Assembly: GCF_018137945.1 (NCBI RefSeq)
Contig: NZ_CP073089.1
Coordinates: 744,001 to 808,000, forward strand
Length of the DNA: 64,000 nucleotides
Source of the DNA: Brevibacterium sp. W7.2
GTDB lineage: Bacteria; Actinomycetota; Actinomycetes; Actinomycetales; Brevibacteriaceae
Reading direction: 5' to 3'
The translations under genes were made by a program, and so were the position numbers. Shown here piece by piece: positions 52,408-60,778 of the stretch. The notes under the pieces were generated by a model, which saw only the letters and a program-made list of their open reading frames with translations, searched no databases and was not told where the DNA came from. Each line of letters begins with the position of its first letter. Position 1 is the stretch's first letter.

Positions 52408-54498
52408 TCACTTCAGTTCGAGGGACACCTGGAGGTTCTGCTCCTGGCCGCCGCGGACGATCGTGAAGTCGACGGGAGTGTTGACCGGCTGAGCGCGGAC
52501 GAGGGCCTGCAGCGACACTGCGCTGTTGACCTTCGTGCCGCCCACGGCGATGACGTCGTCACCGTCCTGGAACCCGGCCGCTGCGGCCGGCGATCCTGCC
52601 TCGACGGTCTGCACCTTCGCGCTGGCGCGGGTCACTCCGCCGCTGTTGATCTGCCCGTCGGTGAGGGTGACGCCGAGGAACGGGTGCAGAGCCTGGCCGG
52701 TCGCGATGAGCTGATCGGCGATCGACACCGCCTGCGAGGCGGGGATCGCGAAGCCGATGCCGATCGACCCCGACTGCTGTCCCTCCTCGCCGGAGCCGAG
52801 TGAGGCGGCGGCGGAGTTGACGCCGATGAAGTTGCCGTTGCCGTCGACGAGCGGGCCGCCCGAGTTGCCCGGGTTGATGGCCGCATCCGTCTGGATGGCG
52901 TTCGTGATGGTCAGCTCCCGCTGCTGGGCCGAGGCGTCGTCACCGATGTTCTCCGTGGTCACCGGCCGGTCGAGGGCGGAGACGATGCCGGTGGTCACCG
53001 AGTCGGCGAGTCCGAGCGGGTTGCCCAGCGCCATCACGGGATCGCCGACCTGGAGTGCCTTCGAATCGCCCACCGGCAGCGGCGTGACGTTCTGCGGAAC
53101 CTGATCGAGCTTGATGATCGCGATGTCGGTCGAGGGGTCGCGCCCGACGATGCTCGCTTTCATCGCCGCGCCGCTCTTCATCGTCACCGTGAGCTCTCCG
53201 CCTGCGGTGTCCGACGGCGCCACCACGTGGTTGTTCGTGATGACATGGCCCTGGTCGTCATAGAGCGATCCCGAGCCGAGCGCGACGGGACGTCCGCCGA
53301 CACCGGCCTGGATCGAGACGACGGCCTCGGAGGCCTGCTTCGCGACCTGAGTCCAGTCGGGGGTCTCGATGGTCTGCTCGGCGACCTTGCGCGGGGCGTC
53401 GTCCTGGAGGGCGTTGACCGCGTAGCTGCCGCCGAACGCTGCGCCTCCGCCGATGAGCGCGGCGATGAGGGCGATCGCGATCGTCGCCCCCCAGCCCGGT
53501 CCGCGCTTCTGGCGCCGAGGCGGTGCTCCACCGCCGTACGGACCCTGATCGCCGGGTCCACCGGGGCCTGACGGGTTCGACCCGTAGGCGGCGGATCCGT
53601 AGCTCCCGGAACCGTAGGCGTTCGAGCCGTAACCGCCATACGGTGAGGCCTGCTGGGACCCTGCGGGACCGGTCGTCGCCGAACTCGAACCGGCAGCGGC
53701 ACCGGCTGCCGCGCCGGCACCCGCCGCCGCGCCGAAGGTCGCGGTCGAACCGGTCGTTCCCTGCTGCCCGGTCCCTGCACCGTACTGGCCCGGTTGTCCG
53801 GACCCCGCACCGTACTGGCCTGGCTGTCCGGACCCCGCACCGTGCTGACCCGACTGTCCGGATCCCGCACCGTGCTGACCCGAGCCCGCCCCGTGCTGGC
53901 CCGAGCCGGGCGTCGGATTCTGCCCGTACCGGTCGGCACCGGACTGTCCGGACGCCGAGGCGCCGCCCGCGCCCTGCTGGCCTGCGGGGCTGAAGGGACT
54001 CGAGGCGCTCGGCTGGTTCGACGACCCGTATCCCGAGGATCCGTAGCCGGACTGGCCCGAGCCTGACTGCTGGCCTGACTGCTGGCCCGAGCCAGGCTGC
54101 TGGCCCGAGCCCGACTGCTGGCCGGGGCCCGAGAGGTGGCCGCCGCTCGCATTGCCCTGCGGTGCTCCGGTCACTCCTCGCGAGTTGTCCCCAGGCGTCT
54201 GCGCATAAGTCGGCTGCACCCGAGTCGTGTCCTCGCCGCGACCGGTCCCGGGCTGTCCCTGGCCAGGCGCGGCGGGGAAGCTGCGCGTGGAGGGATCGGG
54301 CTGCCCCTGACCTGAACCCGGCTGGGACGGGTCGGACGCGGTTGCGCCGTCCCGCCTCGGCGAGGCCCCCTGATCGGAGGTCGGGAAGGTGCGCGGAACG
54401 TCCGATGACGCACGGGAACCGTCGGTGGGGAACGTCCGGTAGTCGTCGTCTCCGTGGCGTCCCCGGTTGCGGGGAGTGTTGCCGTCGTTGCTGCTCAT
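52408..54498 (-). CDS. HtrA/DegP-type serine protease with PDZ domain (PepD-like)
   Basis: 696 residues. Residues 1-~320 are a long Gly/Gln/Ser/Pro-rich cytosolic tail with many GSGQxG repeats; one membrane helix follows (GATIAIALIAALIGGGAAF). The exported trypsin-like domain has His in VITNNHVV, Asp in DIAIIKL and Ser in NPGNSGGPLVDG. A C-terminal PDZ domain (GSPAAAAGFQDGDDVIAVG) recognises misfolded proteins. It overlaps the histidine kinase gene as ATGA, giving the order regulator, kinase, protease, as in mycobacterial mprA-mprB-pepD. The N-terminal tail is unusually long. Confidence 0.92.
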   Translation of the reverse strand: MSSNDGNTPRNRGRHGDDDYRTFPTDGSRASSDVPRTFPTSDQGASPRRDGATASDPSQPGSGQGQPDPSTRSFPAAPGQGQPGTGRGEDTTRVQPTYAQTPGDNSRGVTGAPQGNASGGHLSGPGQQSGSGQQPGSGQQSGQQSGSGQSGYGSSGYGSSNQPSASSPFSPAGQQGAGGASASGQSGADRYGQNPTPGSGQHGAGSGQHGAGSGQSGQHGAGSGQPGQYGAGSGQPGQYGAGTGQQGTTGSTATFGAAAGAGAAAGAAAGSSSATTGPAGSQQASPYGGYGSNAYGSGSYGSAAYGSNPSGPGGPGDQGPYGGGAPPRRQKRGPGWGATIAIALIAALIGGGAAFGGSYAVNALQDDAPRKVAEQTIETPDWTQVAKQASEAVVSIQAGVGGRPVALGSGSLYDDQGHVITNNHVVAPSDTAGGELTVTMKSGAAMKASIVGRDPSTDIAIIKLDQVPQNVTPLPVGDSKALQVGDPVMALGNPLGLADSVTTGIVSALDRPVTTENIGDDASAQQRELTITNAIQTDAAINPGNSGGPLVDGNGNFIGVNSAAASLGSGEEGQQSGSIGIGFAIPASQAVSIADQLIATGQALHPFLGVTLTDGQINSGGVTRASAKVQTVEAGSPAAAAGFQDGDDVIAVGGTKVNSAVSLQALVRAQPVNTPVDFTIVRGGQEQNLQVSLELK

Positions 54499-56282
54499 CG
54501 CTCGTCCTTTCGCGCGTCTGGAGCACTGTCTTCGTTATCTGGGATGGGCAGGTCGACGCGGAAGGTCGCGCCGCCCCCGGGTGTCTGCTGCACGGAGATG
54601 ACTCCGTGGTGGTTCTCGACGATCGCCTTGACGATCGAGAGTCCGAGGCCGGATCCGCCGGTGTCGCGGGTGCGTGAGACGTCGAGCCGGTAGAACCGTT
54701 CGAAGATGCGGGGGACGAGCTCGGGGTCGATGCCCTCGCCGTGGTCGCGGACCTCGAAGCGGACGCGTCCGTTCGGGAAGCCGCGCAGCGACTCGTCGAC
54801 GGCGACCGTGCCCGCCGCCGTGACGTTGGGGACGATTCCCGCCGGCTCCTGCGCGTCGGCAGGCTCCGCTCCGCTCGCGTCGCCGCGACGGAAGATGCGG
54901 ACTCCGCCGGTGACGAAGCCGCGCTCCCGGGACTTCTCCTTCGCCCCTGCCTTTCCGCTGTCGTCCGAGCCGGTGGTGCCGGCCTCGGCCGTGGGGTCCT
55001 CGGGGAGTCCGACGACGCCGACGGCGAACTCGATCGCCGCGTCCTCCGGGGTGTGGCGGACGGCGTTGCCGGCGAGGTTGACGATGACCTGGCGGATCTT
55101 CGACTCCGAGCCGCGGATGAGCGGCACCGGGGAGGCATCGTCCCCGTCGAGGCCGACGAAGCTGATCTCCCGGTCAGGGGCCTGCGCGGCGGCGTCGGCG
55201 GCGGCGTCGCGGACGACCTTGAAGAGGTCGATCGGGCCGATCTCCGTCGGGCGCTGCTCGTCGAGCCGGGCGAGGACGACGAGGTCGTCGACGAGGACGC
55301 CCATGCGCTTGGCCTCCGACTCCATCCGCTCCATCGCCTGCGCGATGTCATCGGGCTTGGTGATCGCTCCCTGACGGTAGAGCTCGGCGTAGCCGCGGAT
55401 CGTCACGAGCGGGGTGCGCAGCTCGTGCGAGGCGTCGGAGACGAACTGTCGGATCCGCTTCTCCGACCGCGTCTGACCGTCGAAGGAGTCCTCGATGCGA
55501 CCGAGCATCGTGTTGAGCGCCGCCGAGAGCCTCCCGAGCTCCGTGTTGCGGGGGAACGTCGGCACGCGCTGGCTGAGGTCGCCGCCGGCGATCCGCGAGG
55601 CCGTCTTCTCGATGTCGCGCAGCGGGCGGAAGGTGTTGTTGATCGCCCAGTAGCCGACTCCGGCGACCATCGCCAGAGCGAGGAGGCCGATGCCGATCAT
55701 CGTGTTGCGGGCGCGCTCGTTGATGTTGTCGATCTCGCGGTCGAAGGGGACCGCGATCGCCACGAGCACGTCGGTGTTCTGCACCTTCATCGCCCGTGCC
55801 CGCCACTGCGACTTCGTGCCGGACACCGTGAACGGCCGGCCGCCCTGCGCATAGACATCGGATTCGGTGATCGGCGGCAGCACCGGCTGATTCTTCGGCT
55901 CGGGCGCCACGGGATCGCTGATCGCCTTGCCGTCGGTCGAGTAGAACTGGACGTAGAAGCCGCCGGGCAGGAGGCTCTTGAGCTCGTTCCACGAGTTCGA
56001 GTCGATCGTCGTCGCACTGCCGTCGCCGCCGGATTCGGTCGACTGCAGCTGCGCCGGGGCGAAGACATCCTGGTAGGCCTGCTTCGCGAGCGTTTCGGAC
56101 GCGCTGATGAGCCGCTCGTCGGTGCGCTCGATGAGACTGTCGCGCAGGTTCTCGAGCACCCACGCGCTCGTCCCCGAGAGAACGAGCAGCATGAGCAGCA
56201 TCATGATCCCCAGGAGCTTGGTGGTCAGAGACCACTCCTCCCAGAAACCGGGTCGGGAGGGACGGGTGTGTTTTGTTGCCAC
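54495..56282 (-). CDS. Sensor histidine kinase (MprB-like)
   Basis: 595 residues. TM1 ~22-45 (LLGIMMLLMLLVLSGTSAWV), an exported sensor part to ~185, TM2 ~190-212, HAMP (RPLRDIEKTASRIAGGDLSQ), HisKA with phospho-His in SDASHELRTPLVTIR, and HATPase with N box NLAGNAVRHTP, G1 DHGEGID and G2 GGSGLGLSIVKA. Between N and G1 boxes sits an extra ~75-residue Gly/Glu/Ala-rich insert (near AEAGTTGSDDSGKAGAKEKS), not usual for the family. It senses envelope stress by analogy with MprB and phosphorylates the adjacent regulator. Confidence 0.93.
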   Translation of the reverse strand: MATKHTRPSRPGFWEEWSLTTKLLGIMMLLMLLVLSGTSAWVLENLRDSLIERTDERLISASETLAKQAYQDVFAPAQLQSTESGGDGSATTIDSNSWNELKSLLPGGFYVQFYSTDGKAISDPVAPEPKNQPVLPPITESDVYAQGGRPFTVSGTKSQWRARAMKVQNTDVLVAIAVPFDREIDNINERARNTMIGIGLLALAMVAGVGYWAINNTFRPLRDIEKTASRIAGGDLSQRVPTFPRNTELGRLSAALNTMLGRIEDSFDGQTRSEKRIRQFVSDASHELRTPLVTIRGYAELYRQGAITKPDDIAQAMERMESEAKRMGVLVDDLVVLARLDEQRPTEIGPIDLFKVVRDAAADAAAQAPDREISFVGLDGDDASPVPLIRGSESKIRQVIVNLAGNAVRHTPEDAAIEFAVGVVGLPEDPTAEAGTTGSDDSGKAGAKEKSRERGFVTGGVRIFRRGDASGAEPADAQEPAGIVPNVTAAGTVAVDESLRGFPNGRVRFEVRDHGEGIDPELVPRIFERFYRLDVSRTRDTGGSGLGLSIVKAIVENHHGVISVQQTPGGGATFRVDLPIPDNEDSAPDARKDER

Positions 56283-56312
56283 GTGAGTAATCTAGCGCCC
56301 GTGCTTGGGCGA

Positions 56313-57068
56313 CTACTTGGATTCCGGTGTGCGCAGCATGTAGCCGACGCCGCGCTTCGTCTGGATCATCGGCGTCCACTCCATCTCCACGGTGTGACCG
56401 GCGGCGTCCGTTTCCGGGGTGACGTCGATCTTGCGTCGCAGGTAGGAGATGTAGGACTCGACGATTCCCGTGTCGCCGCCGAAGTCGTATTCCCAGACAT
56501 GGTCGAGGATCTGCGACTTCGAGAGCACGCGGTTGGCGTTGAGCATGAGGTAGCGCAGCAGCTTGAACTCGGTGGGGGAGAGGTCGATGAGGATCCCCGA
56601 GCGGCGCACCTCGTGGGTGTCGTCGTCGAGTTCGAGATCGCCTGCCACGATGACGGCGTTCTCCTCGTCCTCGAGGCTGCGGGTGCGGCGGAGGACGGCG
56701 CGGATGCGGGCGACGACCTCTTCGAGGCTGAACGGCTTCGTCACGTAGTCATCGCCGCCGACGGTCAGCCCCGTGATCTTGTCAGAGGTGTCATCGCGGG
56801 CGGTGAGGAAGACGACGGGGGCGTTCATCCCGATCTGGCGGAGGCGCCGGGTGACGGTGAAGCCGTCCATGTCCGGCAGCATCACGTCGAGGACGAGGAG
56901 GTCGGGGGTGGTCTGCTCGGCGAGGCGCAGGGCCTCGGCGCCGTTGGCTGCCGACACGACGTCGAAGCCGGCGAAGCGCAGGCTCGTGGAGAGGAGTTCG
57001 CGGATGTTGGGCTCATCGTCGACAACGAGCAGAGTGGCTTCGATGTCGGTGTCGTTCTGTGTAGTCAT
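56313..57068 (-). CDS. OmpR-family response regulator (MprA-like)
   Basis: 251 residues. Receiver domain with acidic pocket VVDDEPN, phospho-Asp in LLVLDVMLPDMDG, Thr in FLTARDD, and Lys in VTKPFS. The C-terminal winged helix (LSPTEFKLLRYLMLNANRVL, SYISYLRRKID) binds DNA. First gene of the three-gene operon, 30 bases before the kinase gene. Mycobacterial MprA controls its own operon and sigma factors; the same is plausible here. Confidence 0.94.
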   Translation of the reverse strand: MTTQNDTDIEATLLVVDDEPNIRELLSTSLRFAGFDVVSAANGAEALRLAEQTTPDLLVLDVMLPDMDGFTVTRRLRQIGMNAPVVFLTARDDTSDKITGLTVGGDDYVTKPFSLEEVVARIRAVLRRTRSLEDEENAVIVAGDLELDDDTHEVRRSGILIDLSPTEFKLLRYLMLNANRVLSKSQILDHVWEYDFGGDTGIVESYISYLRRKIDVTPETDAAGHTVEMEWTPMIQTKRGVGYMLRTPESK

Positions 57069-57240
57069 GACTTCAGTGTGAAGAGCGAGTCTGGGAGCCA
57101 GGTGAACGTTGCCTGAATGCGATTGTGACCTCCGTCACGGAAAATTCCCAGAAAAGTCCATTCGAGTCCCCTGAGGGGCTTCGGCTCTCAGGATCGGAGT
57201 GGTGAATTGCGGGATTTTTCAGCCTGCGAGCAGGTCGGGT

Positions 57241-57888
57241 TCAGGAGGCGTGGTCGCCGGCGTCGCTCTGGCGGGCGCGGAAGGCGGCGACGTGGGTGCG
57301 GTTGGCGCAGTTGCCGGTGTCGCAGAAGCGCTTCGAGCGGTTGCGGCTGAAGTCGGCGAGGTAGGCCCGGCAGTCCTCGGCCGCGCATCGGCCCAGGCGG
57401 TCGAGGTCGCCGGAGCGGATGAGGTCGATGAGCACGAGGGCGACATCGGCGGCGACGCGGTCGGCGAGGCTCGCCGTCGCGCCCACGGCGTGGAGGTGCC
57501 AGTCCCAGTCGCCGTGGCGCACGAGCTGCGGCAGCGCGTCGGTCTCGCGCAGGGTGAGATTGACCTCCTCGACGATGCGCCGCTCGAGGGCGTCGGCCGC
57601 CGAATCTCCGTCCGGATCGGTGTCGCCGGCCGCGTTTGTGCCGACGGCCGCGGGCACGGAGTCGAGGCCCGCCTCGAAGGCGGCGGCGAAGCGCTCGCGC
57701 AGGCGGCGCGTCTCCTCGACGTCGGCCTTCGTCGCCGTGAGCGGCCCGGAGAAGTCGTGTCCGGCGGCGAAGTCGCGGAGGCCCGCGGTCGTCGTCAGCT
57801 GATCCCCGTCCGCGGCGATGCCGCCCGCGGTGTTGAGGAGGTCGACGAGCATCGTGAGGTTCGAGCGGATGTCATACGCGAAAGTCAT
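57241..57888 (-). CDS. CGNR zinc-finger transcriptional regulator
   Basis: 215 residues. N-terminal ABATE-like domain (DIRSNLTMLVDLLNTAGG) and C-terminal zinc finger: GRCAAEDCRAYLAD, then FCDTGNCANRTHVAAFRARQ, the CGNR hallmark written CANR here. ATG 57888 gives the family's usual MTFAYD start; ATG 57900 is possible. Divergent from an EamA transporter, a common pairing, so it probably regulates that exporter. Confidence 0.88.
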   Translation of the reverse strand: MTFAYDIRSNLTMLVDLLNTAGGIAADGDQLTTTAGLRDFAAGHDFSGPLTATKADVEETRRLRERFAAAFEAGLDSVPAAVGTNAAGDTDPDGDSAADALERRIVEEVNLTLRETDALPQLVRHGDWDWHLHAVGATASLADRVAADVALVLIDLIRSGDLDRLGRCAAEDCRAYLADFSRNRSKRFCDTGNCANRTHVAAFRARQSDAGDHAS

Positions 57889-58038
57889 GATGCCTGCCAT
57901 TGTGCCACATCGCGTAAGGAGCAAAATGCACTTGACTCATTTCATGGCGGTGGGAAATACTGGCGATGGACACGTCCACCACCAACTCGGCGCGCTCATC
58001 CGACCGCGTCGACCGCACCCGATATCAGGAGGCTGAGA

Positions 58039-58998
58039 ATGACCCGCACCGTCGTCCTGGGGTTCCTCCTCACCCTGGCCTCCGCCTTCTTCTTCGCCGT
58101 CTCCGGGCCGATCGCGAAGACGATGTACGCCGTCGGGTGGACGCCGGGCGCGGTCGTGCTCATCCGCCTCATCGGCTCAGCGCTCCTCCTGCTCATCCCC
58201 AGCCTCATCGCGCTCCGCGGACGCTGGAGTGAGGTGCGCACGCACTGGAAGACGGTCCTCACCTACGGGCTCGTGTCGATGGCCGGCGTGCAGGGCTTCT
58301 ACTTCGTCGCCGTCGAACACCTCACCGTCGCCGTCGCCCTGCTCCTCGAGATGACGGCGCCGATGCTCATCGTGTTCTGGATCTGGGGTCGGACCCGGAC
58401 CCGTCCGGCGACCGTGACGTTCATCGGGGTCCTCGTCTCGATGGTCGGTCTCCTCCTCGTCCTCAACCTGCGCGGGGCCTCGATCAGCGTCCTCGGTGTC
58501 GTCATGGCGCTCGCCGCCGCCGTCTGCCTCGCCTCCTACTTCCTCGTCTCGGCGAAGGACACGATCAATGTGCCGCCGGTGGCACTGACCGGACTCGGCA
58601 TGGGCGTCGGCGCGCTGACCATGGGTCTCATCGTCCTCCTCGGCGTCATGCCGTGGGGTGCGGCGACGACGGACGTCGACTTCGGGGGCCTCCAGGTCTC
58701 GTGGGTGCTGCCGATGGCGCTCATCATCCTCTTCACCGCCGGCGCCTACATCACCGGCATCCTCGGCCTGCGCTACATCGGCGCGACCGTCGGCTCGTTC
58801 GTCAACCTCATCGAAGTGCCCTTCTCCGTCATCGTCGCGTGGCTCCTGCTCGCCGAGCTGCCCGCGCCGATCCAGCTCTTCGGCGGCGTCTTCATCCTCG
58901 GCGGCGTCGTCTTCATCAAATGGGGCGAGGCCCGGCTGGCCCGGCGCATCGCCACCCGTGAGGTCGTCGCCCGCTCCGGAGCCCTCGCCGAGGTGTGA
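58039..58998 (+). CDS. EamA/DMT-family transporter
   Basis: 319 residues with ten membrane helices in two EamA repeats (first ends near KTMYAVGWTPGAVVLIRL, second includes YITGILGLRYIGATVGSFVN). Drug/metabolite transporters of this type export amino acids or similar. AGGAGG lies six bases before ATG 58039. Partner: the divergent CGNR regulator. Confidence 0.9.
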   Translation: MTRTVVLGFLLTLASAFFFAVSGPIAKTMYAVGWTPGAVVLIRLIGSALLLLIPSLIALRGRWSEVRTHWKTVLTYGLVSMAGVQGFYFVAVEHLTVAVALLLEMTAPMLIVFWIWGRTRTRPATVTFIGVLVSMVGLLLVLNLRGASISVLGVVMALAAAVCLASYFLVSAKDTINVPPVALTGLGMGVGALTMGLIVLLGVMPWGAATTDVDFGGLQVSWVLPMALIILFTAGAYITGILGLRYIGATVGSFVNLIEVPFSVIVAWLLLAELPAPIQLFGGVFILGGVVFIKWGEARLARRIATREVVARSGALAEV

Positions 58999-59082
58999 GC
59001 GGGCGAGGCGCGTGCGTCCCGGTTGCCCGCAGGGTTGCTGGGGGCGGAGGGCGCCTGGGTGCGGCGCTGATAGCGTGAGGCC

Positions 59083-60762
59083 ATGGGCCATATCGACATC
59101 AACGACGTTGCGTACACCCTCGCCGACGGCAGACCGCTGCTGTCGGGGGTGTCGTTCCGGGTCGGCGACGGGGCGAAGGCGGCGCTCATCGGCGCCAACG
59201 GGGCGGGGAAGACGACGCTGCTGCGCATCCTCACCGGTGAGCTGTCCCCGGAGTCCGGGTCGGTGTCCCACACCGGCAGCGTCGGTCTGATGCGCCAGTT
59301 CATCACCGCCGACACCGTCGCCGAGGCGCTCGAAGAGCTCGCACCCCAGCGGATCCAGCGGGCCGCCGCCGTCGTCCGGCGGGCCGAGGAGCGGCTGCTC
59401 GGCCCCGACGGAGAGGCGACCGAGGTCCAGATGGCCTACGCGAACGCCCTGAGCGAATGGGCGGATGCGGGAGGCTACGACGCGGAGGTCCTCTGGGACA
59501 CCTGCATCACCTCGGCGCTGGGGATCCCCTTCGACCGGTGTCGGGACCGGGCGATCGCGACGCTCTCGGGCGGGGAGCAGAAGAAGCTCGTCCTCGAGGC
59601 GCTGCTGCGCGGACATGACGACGTGCTCATCCTCGACGAACCGGACAACTTCCTCGACGTGCCGGGCAAGCGGTGGCTGGAGGCGCAGCTGCGGGAGACG
59701 GACAAGAGCGTCCTCTTCGTCTCCCACGATCGGGAGCTGCTCGCGCAGGCCGCGACGGAGATCATCACGCTCGAGCTCTCCGCCGCCGGCAACACCGCCT
59801 GGGTGCATCCGGGCGGGTTCACCTCGTATCACGCGGCGCGGGTCGCCCGGTTCGACCGGCTCGAGGAGCTGCGCAAACGGTGGGATGAGGAGCATGCGAA
59901 GCTCAAGGCTCTTGTCCAGATGTACAAGCAGAAGGCCGCGTACAACTCGGATATGACCTCACGGTACCGGGCGGCGCAGACCCGACTCGAGCGGTTCGAA
60001 ACCGCCGGCCCGCCCGAGGCGATGCCCAGGGAGCAGAACCTCGGGATCCGCCTCGGCGGGGGTCGGACGGGGAAGATCGCGATCGTCGCCGACGCACTCG
60101 AGCTCACCGACCTCATGCTGCCCTTCGACCTCGAGGTCCACTACGGCGATCGGGTGGCGGTGCTCGGGTCGAACGGGTCGGGGAAGTCGCACTTCCTGCG
60201 CCTGCTCGCCGCCGGCGGCACCGATCCCGAACCCGAGCATCGGCCGGTCAGCGACATCGACATCCCCGCTGTCGCCCATGAGGGTCGGGTGCGGCTGGGG
60301 GCCCGGGTGCGGCCCGGCTGGTTCGCGCAGACCCACGGGCGGCCCGACCTCGTCGGACGGACCCTGCTCGGCATCCTCCATCGGGGCGACGAGCACCGCA
60401 GCGGGCTGCCGCGCGAACCCGCGTCACGGGCGCTGGCCCGCTACGAACTCGCCGGGGCCGCGGAGCAGACCTTCGACTCGCTCTCGGGCGGGCAGCAGGC
60501 GCGGTTCCAGATCCTCCTGCTCGAACTCGCCGGCGCGACACTGCTCCTCCTCGACGAGCCGACGGACAACCTCGACCTCGTCTCCGCCGAGGCGCTCCAG
60601 GATGCGCTCACCGCCTTCGACGGCACGGTGCTCGCGGTCACCCACGATCGCTGGTTCGCCCGTGATTTCGATCGGTTCCTCGTCTTCGGCGCCGACGGGG
60701 AGATCTACGAGTCGAACGAGCCCGTCTGGGACGAGGGACGCGTGTCTCGCGCCCGAGGGTGA
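59083..60762 (+). CDS. ABC-F family ATP-binding protein
   Basis: 559 residues, two ABC domains in one chain and no membrane part. Domain 1: Walker A GANGAGKTT, signature LSGGEQKKL, Walker B VLILDEPDNFLDV. Domain 2: Walker A GSNGSGKSH, signature LSGGQQARF, Walker B LLLLDEPTDNLDL. The linker contains the charged RWDEEHAKLKALVQMYKQKA. ABC-F proteins act on the ribosome, as translation factors or antibiotic-resistance factors; which one cannot be read from sequence. Walker A of domain 2 has His after Ser-Lys-Ser, which is unusual. Confidence 0.92.
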   Translation: MGHIDINDVAYTLADGRPLLSGVSFRVGDGAKAALIGANGAGKTTLLRILTGELSPESGSVSHTGSVGLMRQFITADTVAEALEELAPQRIQRAAAVVRRAEERLLGPDGEATEVQMAYANALSEWADAGGYDAEVLWDTCITSALGIPFDRCRDRAIATLSGGEQKKLVLEALLRGHDDVLILDEPDNFLDVPGKRWLEAQLRETDKSVLFVSHDRELLAQAATEIITLELSAAGNTAWVHPGGFTSYHAARVARFDRLEELRKRWDEEHAKLKALVQMYKQKAAYNSDMTSRYRAAQTRLERFETAGPPEAMPREQNLGIRLGGGRTGKIAIVADALELTDLMLPFDLEVHYGDRVAVLGSNGSGKSHFLRLLAAGGTDPEPEHRPVSDIDIPAVAHEGRVRLGARVRPGWFAQTHGRPDLVGRTLLGILHRGDEHRSGLPREPASRALARYELAGAAEQTFDSLSGGQQARFQILLLELAGATLLLLDEPTDNLDLVSAEALQDALTAFDGTVLAVTHDRWFARDFDRFLVFGADGEIYESNEPVWDEGRVSRARG

Positions 60763-60778
60763 GCCTCGCGGCCCGCGC

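Noticed and set aside
54741-57116. 791-codon open frame opposite the two-component system genes
   Set aside because: It spans two clear genes and their spacer with no recognisable domain, so it is an antisense artefact.
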